A stretch of 64,000 nucleotides of DNA from IMG/VR virus record IMGVR_UViG_3300025771_000012, positions 62,001 through 126,000 of that record; one strand, written 5' to 3'. The notes below the pieces were generated by a model, which saw only the letters and a list, made by a program, of their open reading frames with translations, was not told the origin of the DNA and did no database searches. Positions 28,565 through 37,149 of the stretch are shown piece after piece; position 1 is the stretch's first letter, and each line of letters begins with the position of its first letter. Source of the DNA: a virus. A program made the position numbers and the translations under genes.

Positions 28565-31108
28565 ATGGCAAGTCCTGATCTAAAAGCGGTAACAGAAAAA
28601 CTTATCAGACAAAACCAAGAGGAATTGTCTGCTTCATTTAGCACTGCAACCGACCAGTTGCAGTCAGCCGCAGCTAGACAGGCCCTTGCAGAAGTTGCTG
28701 ATATTCTTGGACAACAAGAAGGTATATCTGTAAAAGAATTTAAAGAAACCAAAAAGAAGATAGACCTTCTTGATGCCGATTTGGCACAACTAGAGGGTGT
28801 TACTGACCAAGAAAAGAAAGCACTTCAAGAGATATTAAGAGCATCTCAAGAAAGTATAAAACAAAACACTACATTTAAAAAATCTATTGGTGATCTTGCA
28901 ACAAAGACAGTAGAAAGTTCAATTAGTGGAATTGGTGGAGTTATTACAGGTGCATTGAGTGGTAGTCCACTATTAGCATTTGGTGCATCATTTGTTGGTG
29001 ACAGAATTAAACAATTCAGAGAAACAAGTAAGGCAAATAAGGCAGAGGAAGAAGAGAGACAAAGAAGAATTGTAGAACAGAAAAAAATTGAAGAAGAAGA
29101 ATTTTCTGTTTTAAGAACACAAATATCAAATGAAGAAGCAATCTCAAGAGCAAATATAACATCGGAAGAAGTAGCAGCACAAGCACTTGCAAGAGGTATT
29201 ACTGAACAAGAAGTTATTGACGAACAGAAAAATGCTATCATTCGTCAGGCAAAAACAGCAAAAGAAGCAGAAGACGCAAACAAGGCAAGAGAAGATGAAA
29301 TTGAGTCCATTAGAAAAAGTTATGGACTTGATATGTCAGAATCTCCAGTATCTGTTCCACAACCAGAAACCTCAGTATCAGACGATAGAGAAAATATTAC
29401 AGTACCATCTCCGTCCGAAAATACTCAAAGTTTATCTACCGATGAAACATCTACTCCAAGTGAAGTTTCTCAAATCACAGCAACTAAGTTGGATGAAGTA
29501 AAAGAGCAACTTGGCGAAAACAGTCCATATCTAGAAGAAGTAGTAAATCTTCTAAAATTCTTGCAGGATACTTCTGACAATCCATCTCCATTAGATTTAG
29601 AAAATCAAAGAGAAGCTAATAGAGAAAGAAAAATAGAACAAGAATTAGAGAAAAAACAAATTAAACTTCTCGAACAGATTGCAGAAAACACTGGAAACTT
29701 AGATGAAATCTCTGGTGATGGGGGTGGATTTTTAGACGGATTGTTAGGTGGAATCGGAGGCGGCCTATTAGACGGCGTTGGAGATGGACGAAGAGGTAGA
29801 AGAGGTCGAGGTAACGTTAGAGGAAGAGGCGGTATTAGAGGTGCATTCTCAAGAGCTGGTGGAGCAGTAAGAGGTGGTCTAGGAAGAGTTGGTTCAGTAG
29901 CAAATAGAGCAAGCGGTGGTAGATTTGGTAGACTTGGCAATCTAATAAGGAATGCAGGATCTGGAATTACAGGAAGAGCAAGAAGTCTAGTCGGTGGTGG
30001 ACTGAATGTCGCAAGAGGTGCATTGGGGGGAATTAAAAACATTGGATTAAATGCACTGAAACTTGGCGGCGGGGCAGTAGCAGGACTTGCTGCAACTGGA
30101 GCGGTGAAAACAGCAAGCGCTGCAAGTAATGTTGCGAGTAATGTAAAAAATACAATGACTTCGATGCCTGATAGAATAAAAGGTGTTGGTAGTGCAATAC
30201 CCGACAAACTTCCAAAAACGCCAAGTATTTCAGTACCCCCAAAAATGCCATCAGTAATGGATAAAATAACAGCACCAGCAAAAGGAGTTGGTGCGAAAAT
30301 AAGTGGACTTGCATCTAAAGTAACTGGAAAGGGCGCCGCCAGTGTCGCCACAAAGGGCGCCGCAACAGCTGGTAAGGGACTTGGGAAATCTTTATTGAAA
30401 AAAATCCCTGGCGTTGGTTTAATTGCAGGATTGGGATTTGGTGCTCAAAGAGCATTTGGTGGAGACTTCTCTGGTGCAGGCCTAGAGGTACTTTCTGGAC
30501 TTACTAGTATAATACCAGGCCTTGGTACTGCTGCGTCAACAGCGATTGATGCTGGACTCATGGCGAAGGATATGGGTGCATTTGATGGTGAAGAAGGTGC
30601 AATCGCACCAGAGATTTCTCCAGAAGATCAAAAAGCAGAACTTCAGTCAAAAATTGCAGAGGCAAAAGACAGAATTACCAGAAGTGAAGGTGGTGAAAAT
30701 GTTTATTGGGGTAGAGATTCTAAAGGTAGAGAAGAAGATACAGCAGAAATAGAAAAACTACAAGCTGAATTGGACAAATTGAATATCACTCCAAAAGAAG
30801 AAAATGCATTTGCGAATCCATCTGCACAAGAAATGATGGATTTTGATTCTGGTGTTTCTGCACAACAATCATTCTCAAGTGATGTTCCTAACAAAAAATT
30901 AGAAGCGTCTAATATGATGGACAATGCTGCTATGGATAAATCTACAGCAGATGCGAAACAGGCCGCAAATATTATTAATGCACCACAACAAAACACTGTG
31001 AATAATGTAACTAATAATTCGACAATTATGCCTAAACAAAAACCAGAAGTAAGACATACTGATGGTGCTGTAAGAGATGCTAGATTATCACTAGTAGGTG
31101 CATGGTAG
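28565..31108 (+). CDS. Tape-measure/hub candidate (gp29-like position)
   Basis: 847 residues. The N-terminus is a long charged coiled coil (about 1-230, EEERQRRIVEQKKIEEEEF). A Gly/Arg-rich section follows at about 400-480. Then come hydrophobic glycine-rich segments (GAVAGLAATGAV, KKIPGVGLIAGLGFGAQRAF, LSGLTSIIPGLGTAAST) at about 495-670, and a Gln/Asn-rich C-terminus with VNNVTNNSTIMPKQKP. Long helices plus late membrane-active segments are the usual make-up of tape-measure proteins. It follows gp26, gp51 and the EF-hand gene, where gp29 is expected. Direct sequence similarity to T4 gp29 is not obvious. Confidence 0.65.
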   Translation: MASPDLKAVTEKLIRQNQEELSASFSTATDQLQSAAARQALAEVADILGQQEGISVKEFKETKKKIDLLDADLAQLEGVTDQEKKALQEILRASQESIKQNTTFKKSIGDLATKTVESSISGIGGVITGALSGSPLLAFGASFVGDRIKQFRETSKANKAEEEERQRRIVEQKKIEEEEFSVLRTQISNEEAISRANITSEEVAAQALARGITEQEVIDEQKNAIIRQAKTAKEAEDANKAREDEIESIRKSYGLDMSESPVSVPQPETSVSDDRENITVPSPSENTQSLSTDETSTPSEVSQITATKLDEVKEQLGENSPYLEEVVNLLKFLQDTSDNPSPLDLENQREANRERKIEQELEKKQIKLLEQIAENTGNLDEISGDGGGFLDGLLGGIGGGLLDGVGDGRRGRRGRGNVRGRGGIRGAFSRAGGAVRGGLGRVGSVANRASGGRFGRLGNLIRNAGSGITGRARSLVGGGLNVARGALGGIKNIGLNALKLGGGAVAGLAATGAVKTASAASNVASNVKNTMTSMPDRIKGVGSAIPDKLPKTPSISVPPKMPSVMDKITAPAKGVGAKISGLASKVTGKGAASVATKGAATAGKGLGKSLLKKIPGVGLIAGLGFGAQRAFGGDFSGAGLEVLSGLTSIIPGLGTAASTAIDAGLMAKDMGAFDGEEGAIAPEISPEDQKAELQSKIAEAKDRITRSEGGENVYWGRDSKGREEDTAEIEKLQAELDKLNITPKEENAFANPSAQEMMDFDSGVSAQQSFSSDVPNKKLEASNMMDNAAMDKSTADAKQAANIINAPQQNTVNNVTNNSTIMPKQKPEVRHTDGAVRDARLSLVGAW

Positions 31109-31115
31109 GAACCTT

Positions 31116-31229
31116 TCAGTCCCTACACATAACTCTTTTTGCTTCTTCGTATAAACCCTGCTGTACAAGAACGTGTGCGGCTCTTGCTCTTCCAATACGT
31201 TCAAAAGTTTCTAAAATTCTTTTAAACAT
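31116..31229 (-). CDS. Short basic protein of the DUF1127-associated type
   Basis: 37 residues, MFKRILETFERIGRARAAHV then QQGLYEEAKRVM. Its start overlaps the stop of the DUF1127-like gene by 8 bases, so the two are probably translated together. Similar tiny proteins sit next to DUF1127 genes in alphaproteobacteria, as far as I recall. Function unknown. It converges with the tape-measure gene, with only 7 bases between the two stops. Confidence 0.6.
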   Translation of the reverse strand: MFKRILETFERIGRARAAHVLVQQGLYEEAKRVMCRD

Positions 31230-31437
31230 CTTTTAAATCCAATTCCATTGCAATAGATTTTATCTGTGATCTTGCAATACCAATATCACTTAAATCTTTA
31301 TCGGATAGTGAACTTAATTCTTTTATAGTTTCTTTTTGAAGTTTTCTCAATTTCATTCTTTTTTGTAAATCACGAATAAAATCTACAAATGGGGTAATGT
31401 TTAACCATTCTGATGCTGTTAATACTAATTGTGTCAT
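31222..31437 (-). CDS. DUF1127-like small protein
   Basis: 71 residues. The C-terminal ELSSLSDKDLSDIGIARSQI is the DUF1127 (YjiS-like) signature. In alphaproteobacteria such short arginine-rich proteins can affect RNA turnover and phosphate or stress physiology. A phage copy suggests capture from the host and a role in reprogramming host metabolism; this is inference. The following 37-residue gene overlaps its stop. Confidence 0.72.
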   Translation of the reverse strand: MTQLVLTASEWLNITPFVDFIRDLQKRMKLRKLQKETIKELSSLSDKDLSDIGIARSQIKSIAMELDLKDV

Positions 31438-31448
31438 CTAATTCTCCG

Positions 31449-31550
31449 TTAATTAACATACGGAAAGATAGACATAAACATAACTGCAGCCACAATAGTA
31501 AGTGATACTGTAAGAACACTCAAACTCTTAATAATTTCTTCGACACTCAT
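31449..31550 (-). CDS. 33-residue single-span membrane protein
   Basis: MSVEEIIKSLSVLTVSLTIV then AAVMFMSIFPYVN; the middle forms one membrane span. AGGAG lies a few bases upstream of the ATG. It leads the small group that includes the DUF1127-like gene. No family recognised. Confidence 0.6.
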   Translation of the reverse strand: MSVEEIIKSLSVLTVSLTIVAAVMFMSIFPYVN

Positions 31551-31601
31551 TTTATTCTCCTGTGTATGATATGTGTGAAATGTCAGTGATTCTGACATTA
31601 A

Positions 31602-31609
31602 TATTTATT
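31602..31609 (-). promoter_or_regulatory. Possible late promoter variant (AATAAATA)
   Basis: Minus-strand AATAAATA about 50 bases upstream of the 33-residue membrane protein, close to the TATAAATA consensus. A small inverted repeat (TGTCAG and CTGACA, 31581-31597) lies between it and the gene. Confidence 0.4.
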
Positions 31610-31676
31610 TCGCAAGTGCAGAAAATTGTCATATAATTTTCGCAATTTCGATATGCAATGTGAACATACCTAAGAC

Positions 31677-31708
31677 AAAAAAAGGGCAAGGATTTCTCCC
31701 TGCCCTTT
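31677..31708 (-). terminator. Intrinsic terminator after gene 32
   Basis: On the minus strand the hairpin AAAGGGCAGGGA...TCCTTGCCCTTT is followed by a T run. It lies 120 bases downstream of the gp32 stop and separates gp32 from the late-type small genes. Confidence 0.85.
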
Positions 31709-31827
31709 CCCCACACTCAGTTCTTTATATGCGATAATAGATGGCGGTCGAGTGTGTTGTATACCTTCTATTACCTGTATGGACTCTGTGTCGTGTCTTA
31801 CACTAACACTTCAGTGCCACCAACTGT

Positions 31828-32736
31828 CTAACTTTCATCCGCAAGACGTTCAAAGTAAGAGATTGAATCATCTTCCTCATCTTCATTATAAGACACAGAC
31901 TTTGGTTCTGGCGCAGGCGCAGATTTAGTCTGAGTAGGTTCAGCGTAGTATGAAGAATCATCAGAAACAAAATCTGTTTCTACTGAAACTGCAGACTGTT
32001 GAAGTCCAAGAACACGATCAAGGCGTTCCTTGAGTTGTTCATAAGACTTGAACTTCTCTTCACTTACAAACTCTTGCAATGAATATAGTTGGTTATAGAT
32101 TGTTTCCAATTCCGAATCATCATCTGCAAGCGCTGCCTGTGAATCGAATTCAGACTTGTCATAGTTACCATAACCGTCAACAGTACGATACTTCAGTTTG
32201 AAGTTTGCACCATCCCAAAAATCAAATGGGTTGTAACGAGCTTCATCTTCGAAATGAGGATTCATTGCCTCGTTCAACTTGTCAAAGATTTTCTTACCGT
32301 ATGAGTAAAGAAAAACTTTTCCTTCATTATCTGGGTTTGCAGGATCTTTTACAACATAAATGTTCGAAAGGAACTTAAGTTTACGTTTACGATCACGGGC
32401 AAGGTTTTGATTGTCTTGTGAACCAGTATTCCATAGTTCAGTATTAGACTCACAAACAGGACACTGTTTGTTGATTGTAGTAAGACAGTTATCAATCAAC
32501 CAACCGCCTGGGCCTTTAAAACCATGATTAAACACACGAACCCAAGGAATATCTTCACCATCTGCAGGGGGAAGGAAACGAATTACAGCATAACTGTTAC
32601 CATCCTTACCAATAGTTGGTTTCCAAAATCGATCATCGATATTTGATGTGGTTTGTTGTGGGGATTGGGTTTTTTCCAACTCTTCCGCAAGGCGAGCAAA
32701 GTTAGAGCGACCTTTTTTAAGGTTTGCAAAAGACAT
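31828..32736 (-). CDS. 32: Single-stranded DNA-binding protein gp32
   Basis: 302 residues, as in T4 (301). The N-terminal basic part contains the LAST-like KKGRSNFARL for cooperative binding. The zinc site is visible as VFNHGF and CLTTINKQCPVC (H, C, CxxC). OB-fold elements follow (KFLSNIYVVKDPANPDNEGK, VFLYSYGKKIFDKL). The C-terminus is acidic (EDEEDDDSISYFERL), the usual site for binding replication partners. It is transcribed from a near-consensus promoter whose -35 lies at the end of gp59 and is followed by a strong terminator. Confidence 0.95.
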   Translation of the reverse strand: MSFANLKKGRSNFARLAEELEKTQSPQQTTSNIDDRFWKPTIGKDGNSYAVIRFLPPADGEDIPWVRVFNHGFKGPGGWLIDNCLTTINKQCPVCESNTELWNTGSQDNQNLARDRKRKLKFLSNIYVVKDPANPDNEGKVFLYSYGKKIFDKLNEAMNPHFEDEARYNPFDFWDGANFKLKYRTVDGYGNYDKSEFDSQAALADDDSELETIYNQLYSLQEFVSEEKFKSYEQLKERLDRVLGLQQSAVSVETDFVSDDSSYYAEPTQTKSAPAPEPKSVSYNEDEEDDSISYFERLADES

Positions 32737-32779
32737 AATTTTTCTCCTTTATACGTTATATGCGTTTTGTATTTTTACT

Positions 32780-32808
32780 AATATACTATATTATCCAAAG
32801 GTTGTCAA
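32780..32808 (-). promoter_or_regulatory. Sigma70-type promoter for gene 32
   Basis: Minus strand TTGACA (32803-32808), 17-base spacer, TATATT (32780-32785). The -35 overlaps the last codons of gp59. Confidence 0.8.
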
Positions 32809-33500
32809 CTAGTTTTTTTAATTAATTGACCATAATCTTCATAATAATCATCAATCAATATGTCCCTAAGAACATTAACATAATAATTAACATCTATGTC
32901 TAAGAAAGACATATAGTCTTTTACTTTCTTAGTGTATATAGGCCAATAAGTTGTATCGTTTATTTTGACCTTATCTATGAAAGCAAAAATCTTTTCAAAG
33001 ATAATTAACGTTTCTAATGAAAGTTCTCCACGTTTTTCTAAGAATACAATAAATGGGTAGTCATTGTCAATAGATTTAAATATGGAATTAAACTCTATAT
33101 TTTCCTCAGACGCCCTTGTAAACAATACATGACAATCATTAGTAAAAGTATACTTTATACTTTGAATTCTTTTCTTCCAATTTTTATATGTATCGTAAGA
33201 TTCTTTATCTAAAAGATTTCCTGTCCACATAAACTCATTACGAGAAATTGCAAGATTACCATTTTCTGTCACATTCAAGAATAATGCGAGCAGAAACTCT
33301 TCTAAACTTTTTTTATCAAACCTTCTTGAAAGTTCTTCAAAAGTTCTTCTATCTCTCCTACCATAATATGTCTCTTTCTTCGGAGAAACTTTTCCTTTAT
33401 ACTTTATAAAATCATACTCACTATTAAAATGACTTTTCATTGCAAGGTAAATTTTAAACGCCTCAAAGTCATCTATCTTCTTACCAGACATAGTAATCAT
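32805..33500 (-). CDS. 59: Helicase loader gp59
   Basis: 231 residues (T4: 217). The start MITMSGKKIDDFEAFKIYLA, then EYDFIKYKGKVSPKKETYYG and RRDRRTFEELSRRFDKKSL, is the typical gp59 N-terminal domain. It loads the gp41 helicase on gp32-coated DNA. The ATG overlaps the gp33 stop as ATGA, so the two are coupled. The order gp33-gp59-gp32 is that of T4. Confidence 0.9.
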   Translation of the reverse strand: MITMSGKKIDDFEAFKIYLAMKSHFNSEYDFIKYKGKVSPKKETYYGRRDRRTFEELSRRFDKKSLEEFLLALFLNVTENGNLAISRNEFMWTGNLLDKESYDTYKNWKKRIQSIKYTFTNDCHVLFTRASEENIEFNSIFKSIDNDYPFIVFLEKRGELSLETLIIFEKIFAFIDKVKINDTTYWPIYTKKVKDYMSFLDIDVNYYVNVLRDILIDDYYEDYGQLIKKTS

Positions 33501-33721
33501 AGAGGCAATTTTTCCGTAGACTTCTGAACCATGTTCAGTCCTTCAGCCTCGTACTTGATTTTTTCTTTTATGAAAGGACTCAAAAGAGAAACTACATTTT
33601 CTATTTCTAAATTATTCTTCTCGCAATAGTATGTGATTGTATCAATATATGTACTGTTTAATTTAGAAACTTGTTTTTCTATCTCATCACTAAATTCTTT
33701 TGAACTCTTAAGTTTCAACAT
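33497..33721 (-). CDS. 33: Late-transcription coactivator gp33-like
   Basis: 74 residues (T4: 112, so short). IDTITYYCEKNNLEIENVVS and IKYEAEGLNMVQKS match the gp33 proteins of marine T4-like phages. gp33 links the sliding clamp to RNA polymerase at TATAAATA late promoters, several of which are seen in this window. Position upstream of gp59 supports the call. Driven by a consensus-like promoter that contains a large dyad. Confidence 0.82.
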   Translation of the reverse strand: MLKLKSSKEFSDEIEKQVSKLNSTYIDTITYYCEKNNLEIENVVSLLSPFIKEKIKYEAEGLNMVQKSTEKLPL

Positions 33722-33744
33722 TATAATAAATTCTCCTTAGATAT

Positions 33745-33773
33745 GTGTTACAGCGTATAATACGCTATAACAC
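33745..33773. promoter_or_regulatory. 29-bp dyad over the gp33 promoter, operator-like
   Basis: Arms GTGTTA-C-AGCGTA and TACGCT-A-TAACAC around a TAA loop (one mismatch). It covers the -10 element of the gp33 promoter, the place expected for a repressor site; it could instead form a hairpin in the leader. Confidence 0.55.
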
Positions 33774-33785
33774 ACGTTTTGTCAA
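33757..33785 (-). promoter_or_regulatory. Sigma70-type promoter for gp33-gp59
   Basis: Minus strand TTGACA (33780-33785), 17-base spacer, TATTAT (33757-33762), followed by AAGGAG before the gp33 ATG. Confidence 0.8.
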
Positions 33786-33789
33786 TAGT

Positions 33790-33951
33790 TTATTCTGATT
33801 TCCAGATAGTCCAAAGACCATAAACAATCGCTGCATATGCAGCCCATGTAATTAAACCATCAAAGAGTAGTGCAACAACACCCATCGCAATAAGTGCGCC
33901 ACCATCCCATGATGTTCTTTCTGTTAATCTAGCTTTGATCCAATTTACCAT
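33790..33951 (-). CDS. Small membrane protein
   Basis: 53 residues: MVNWIKARLTERTSWDGGAL then IAMGVVALLFDGLITWAAYA and AIVYGLWTIWKSE, which gives one to two membrane spans. Similar short proteins are common in marine T4-like phages, to my knowledge without a function. It lies 1 base after the preceding gene. Confidence 0.68.
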   Translation of the reverse strand: MVNWIKARLTERTSWDGGALIAMGVVALLFDGLITWAAYAAIVYGLWTIWKSE

Positions 33952-33952
33952 A

Positions 33953-34744
33953 TTACATTCTCCCTATAATACTTGTGATTTCAACTTGTGCCACTGGGTC
34001 TAAATTCATAGCACTTACATCTTCCGTTTCGAAAGTAATATCCGCCCTGCAGTCTACCTTAGACCCCTGCTTTGAAAAATAATTGGGCAGAACTTTAAAA
34101 TAACTGTTTTGTGAATTTATAAAGTCTCTGAAAATAAACTCATTCTCGCCAAGTTCCTTACCCACAGACAAAGAAAATCCTACGGTTGGAATCTTATCTA
34201 TATCCCATCTTAAAATTCTTTGCCATCCAAGTGGAGCGCCTGGACATAAATCTCCTTTAGTATAAAGTTCCGTACTACGAACAGGAGTATTATCAGAGAT
34301 TACTTCTGTAATTCTGAATCTCAACTTAGAATCTACTGATGCTTTATAATTAGAATATATTTTTATAGATTGTTCTTGTGCTGTATTGTTTTGATAAATG
34401 TGGGTAGAATTGTTTGCGTTACTAATACTTTCACCAATCTCTGGTTCATCAAGTGGAATGATACCACATTGAACTCGATCTAAAGTATTTGTTTTTTCAT
34501 ATTCAAATTTGATAGTAGTAGCGGGGTTTACTCGAAAGATTTTTTCTCTGTAATTGTTAGTAGCAGGCAAAAGAATGTTTCCATCAAATAGTACAATATC
34601 ACTAGATCGAATGCCAGGCTTTCTTTTAAAACCGCCGACAAACAAATGTCCCGCCCTTGTTCTTGTGTTGTAATCATACATCACTCCCAAATAGTCTGGG
34701 ACTCCTACATATCTTCTTGCACTACTTTTTAGATATTGAACCAT
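33953..34744 (-). CDS. Unrecognised protein, possibly virion-associated
   Basis: 263 residues. Begins MVQYLKSSARRYVGVPDYLG. Alternating polar and hydrophobic residues suggest a mostly beta-sandwich fold; no catalytic motif is seen and there is no signal peptide. It sits 12 bases after the exonuclease gene, so both likely share the promoter at 35448-35476. I do not recognise the family. Confidence 0.65.
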   Translation of the reverse strand: MVQYLKSSARRYVGVPDYLGVMYDYNTRTRAGHLFVGGFKRKPGIRSSDIVLFDGNILLPATNNYREKIFRVNPATTIKFEYEKTNTLDRVQCGIIPLDEPEIGESISNANNSTHIYQNNTAQEQSIKIYSNYKASVDSKLRFRITEVISDNTPVRSTELYTKGDLCPGAPLGWQRILRWDIDKIPTVGFSLSVGKELGENEFIFRDFINSQNSYFKVLPNYFSKQGSKVDCRADITFETEDVSAMNLDPVAQVEITSIIGRM

Positions 34745-34756
34745 GTTTTTTATTTC

Positions 34757-35425
34757 CTACAATTGTGCTTTATATTCTGTTATCATTTCTATCAATCCAT
34801 TGATATGACTATCACGTTTAGAAGTATAAACTTCCGCATCTTTTTGGTCATCAATGGCCGCAATGATTACTAGATTATTTATAGGAATTTTTGTCCTCTC
34901 TTCAAACATAACAGCATAACCAGATGCTTGTCTGAAGTAGTTCTCCAGTTTATTTGGATGCATTGACTTTCTTGATGTTTTAAAATCAATAATAGAAAGT
35001 TTACCATCAAAATATGCAATACAATCACATTTTCCCGCAATTCCTAGATGTCCAGAATACATTGGCCACTCTTGAACATATACATCATCTAATCTAGTAT
35101 CAAGAGTTTCTTTCAATGTTAGAAACATCTCTGTATCATTCGGCATGAGTTTACTATAATCTATTTCTATGTTATTTATATAATCTTCACACAACTGATG
35201 CACAGAAGTTCCTCTTCTTGCGGCCTGAGTAGTGATTCTATTAGCTTCTTTTTCGCCTACACGGTTTCTCCACTCCATTATGGACTTCTTAGAAAAATGT
35301 GATATGACAGTTGTTATCGAAGGATATTTGTTGCCATCTTCGTCATAGTAATATCTAGTACCAGACTTAAGGGTTTCACTTCTCAGTGAAAATTCAGGCA
35401 AATCCAATTGAACATGATTAAACAT
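34757..35425 (-). CDS. PD-(D/E)XK exonuclease, MGME1/Cas4-like
   Basis: 222 residues. RRGTSVHQLCEDY supplies the early His/Glu region, GKCDCIAYFDGKLSIIDFKT carries the D and DxK catalytic residues, and NYFRQASGYAVMFEE is the QxxxY motif. This pattern fits the RecB-like exonucleases related to mitochondrial MGME1 and Cas4. A role in single-strand DNA processing during replication or recombination is likely. The N-terminal VQLDLPEF resembles a sliding-clamp-binding stretch. Preceded by a perfect sigma70-type promoter. Confidence 0.78.
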   Translation of the reverse strand: MFNHVQLDLPEFSLRSETLKSGTRYYYDEDGNKYPSITTVISHFSKKSIMEWRNRVGEKEANRITTQAARRGTSVHQLCEDYINNIEIDYSKLMPNDTEMFLTLKETLDTRLDDVYVQEWPMYSGHLGIAGKCDCIAYFDGKLSIIDFKTSRKSMHPNKLENYFRQASGYAVMFEERTKIPINNLVIIAAIDDQKDAEVYTSKRDSHINGLIEMITEYKAQL

Positions 35426-35447
35426 AAATTACTCCAAAGTTGACTAC

Positions 35448-35476
35448 ATTATATCAAATATCCTTCGACATGTCAA
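35448..35476 (-). promoter_or_regulatory. Perfect sigma70-type promoter for the exonuclease gene
   Basis: Minus strand TTGACA (35471-35476), 17-base spacer, TATAAT (35448-35453): exact consensus. Confidence 0.88.
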
Positions 35477-35483
35477 GCAGTTT

Positions 35484-35825
35484 TTACGATATTTCTTCTT
35501 GTCTTGTTTTAAGTTCTTCTATCGCTTCGTCAATATTCTGTATTAGAGCATTTTCAATTCCATAATGTCTGTCCATAATGGCCTGCAATACAATTCCCAT
35601 AAAACTCAAATCATCAACAAGGGCCTTATTACTTAAGTCAAAACCATACTCCTCTGTCATAATGTAAACAAATTCATCAAGGAGTTCATTTGTAGTCCCA
35701 ATAGATACATCATAATCTTCATCCATACCACCTAAATTAATAAATGACTTTATATCCTCTAAGTTGTTACTTTTAGATTTTACTTTAGCAGAAAAAATAT
35801 CTTTAGCTTCGATTATGTTTTCCAT
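35484..35825 (-). CDS. Unknown acidic protein after PhoH
   Basis: I set the start at the ATG at 35825 (MENIIEAKDIFSAK) because AAGGAGG stands just upstream; the longer frame to 35846 needs a TTG inside the phoH end. 113 residues, mostly helical, with DDLSFMGIVLQAIMDRHYG. Proteins of this kind often follow phoH in marine phages. Function unknown; it is probably co-transcribed with phoH. Confidence 0.68.
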   Translation of the reverse strand: MENIIEAKDIFSAKVKSKSNNLEDIKSFINLGGMDEDYDVSIGTTNELLDEFVYIMTEEYGFDLSNKALVDDLSFMGIVLQAIMDRHYGIENALIQNIDEAIEELKTRQEEIS

Positions 35826-35838
35826 TTGAGGCCTCCTT

Positions 35839-36555
35839 TTAGGCAAAACCCAATTCTAATTTATTAATTATATAGGACTTTACCAAAGGACTTCTGACAA
35901 TATCTTGTTGCATAAACTCAATGAAAGAAAAACGATCCATACTTTTTATGATTTTCATAAAGTCAAGTATTCCATCTTTTTCATCTTTCCATTTAAAGTC
36001 TGACTGTCTAAAGTCTCCACAGAAAATTATTTTACAGTTGTCTCCTATTCTAGTTATGACAGAATCCAGTTCATGAAAATTCATGTTCTGGCATTCATCT
36101 ACAATAATAATACTATCATAAAAGGTCATGCCTCTTATATAAGATGTCGAGTTAAAATTTATGAGGGAAGTTTTTCGTAAACTTTCGTATGCACTGCCGC
36201 ATTCAAATAATTCGTTTACTATGGTTCTATATGGGGTTTCGTATGATTGAAGTTTTTGTTTTTCCGAGCCGGGCAGAAACCCCATATCCCTTGTCGGAAC
36301 AACACTTCTGATAATTTGTATATCTCTATAACTAGAAGATTTATTCATTAATTCATCTAGTGCAAGGTACAAAGAGATGTATGTCTTTCCTGTCCCTGCA
36401 ACTCCATGAAGAAACAAATGGTCTTCATAAAAGGCATCAAACACTTCTTCTTGTGCTGGCGTTATTGGTGTAATTTTTTTAAGATGTGTTCGTGTATCTA
36501 TCCCTATTAATCTACTATTACTGTTTGATTTTGTCTTTCTAGCTTTTCTACTCAC
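35839..36555 (-). CDS. phoH: PhoH-like P-loop ATPase
   Basis: 238 residues. Walker A GVAGTGKTYISLYLALDELM and Walker B IIVDECQN are visible, with ITPAQEEVFDAFYEDHLFLH ahead of them, as in PhoH. PhoH proteins are ATPases/RNA-helicase-like and common in marine phages; their exact role in infection is unsettled. Located upstream of the exonuclease group. Confidence 0.9.
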   Translation of the reverse strand: MSRKARKTKSNSNSRLIGIDTRTHLKKITPITPAQEEVFDAFYEDHLFLHGVAGTGKTYISLYLALDELMNKSSSYRDIQIIRSVVPTRDMGFLPGSEKQKLQSYETPYRTIVNELFECGSAYESLRKTSLINFNSTSYIRGMTFYDSIIIVDECQNMNFHELDSVITRIGDNCKIIFCGDFRQSDFKWKDEKDGILDFMKIIKSMDRFSFIEFMQQDIVRSPLVKSYIINKLELGFA

Positions 36556-36595
36556 TAATGAGACTCCTTTGAAAGTTGGAATCCACGGTGAAAAA

Positions 36596-36865
36596 TTACA
36601 TATTAAATTTAGACTCTGTTTTTACTGCACCAGGCACTTTGGCCACTCTATCTAAAACATTCTCCTTAAATGATTGTGGAACTTTTTGTCTGCCCATGCG
36701 AACAGGATCTCCAATATTTGGAGCACCAGTAAGAAATTGTTGGATTTTTCCTGTGATTTGACAGCTTGGACAAGAGCCATTTAAATGTTCTTCTCTTTCA
36801 GCAATACGACACCAAACTTCAAATTCATGATCACAATCTGTACATTTAAAATCATATCTCGGCAT
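36596..36865 (-). CDS. FmdB-type zinc-ribbon protein
   Basis: 89 residues. MPRYDFKCTDCDHEFEVWCR and GSCPSCQITGKIQQFLTGAP give the two CxxC pairs of the FmdB zinc ribbon. Such proteins may act as small regulators, and phage copies are frequent. The C-terminal tail (QSFKENVLDRVAKVPGA) is phage-type. It follows the gene at 36873 within 7 bases. Confidence 0.8.
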   Translation of the reverse strand: MPRYDFKCTDCDHEFEVWCRIAEREEHLNGSCPSCQITGKIQQFLTGAPNIGDPVRMGRQKVPQSFKENVLDRVAKVPGAVKTESKFNM

Positions 36866-36872
36866 AATATTA

Positions 36873-37088
36873 TTACTTCTCCATAATGTGTTTTTGCGTG
36901 AATTTATTTTTCACAATAGTATTCCATTGGTTAAGTTTAATTTTACATTTTCTAATCAATAAAGGATCATTTGTGTTATTTCTGACATAAACCCATTTTC
37001 GTCCTACTTTAACCACAACAGTCCTTCTTCCAGAACCAATTCGAGGCATTTCATCCTGTAAGTGAACTGAATAAATCTGTTCTTTCAC
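36873..37088 (-). CDS. Small basic hypothetical protein
   Basis: 71 residues, strongly basic: MKEQIYSVHLQDEMPRIGSG, RRTVVVKVGRKWVYVR, NTIVKNKFTQKHIMEK. Short beta-strands with surface basic residues could bind nucleic acid. Upstream of the FmdB gene. No family recognised. Confidence 0.62.
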   Translation of the reverse strand: MKEQIYSVHLQDEMPRIGSGRRTVVVKVGRKWVYVRNNTNDPLLIRKCKIKLNQWNTIVKNKFTQKHIMEK

Positions 37089-37149
37089 TATAAATTACCT
37101 CTATCATTATATATCTCTAACCATCTCTACAATATTGCGTTTCACGCAT

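Noticed and set aside
29605-30351. 248-codon minus-strand frame opposite the tape-measure candidate
   Set aside because: Its composition mirrors the Gly/Ala/Arg-rich coding strand; no start signal or recognisable domain.
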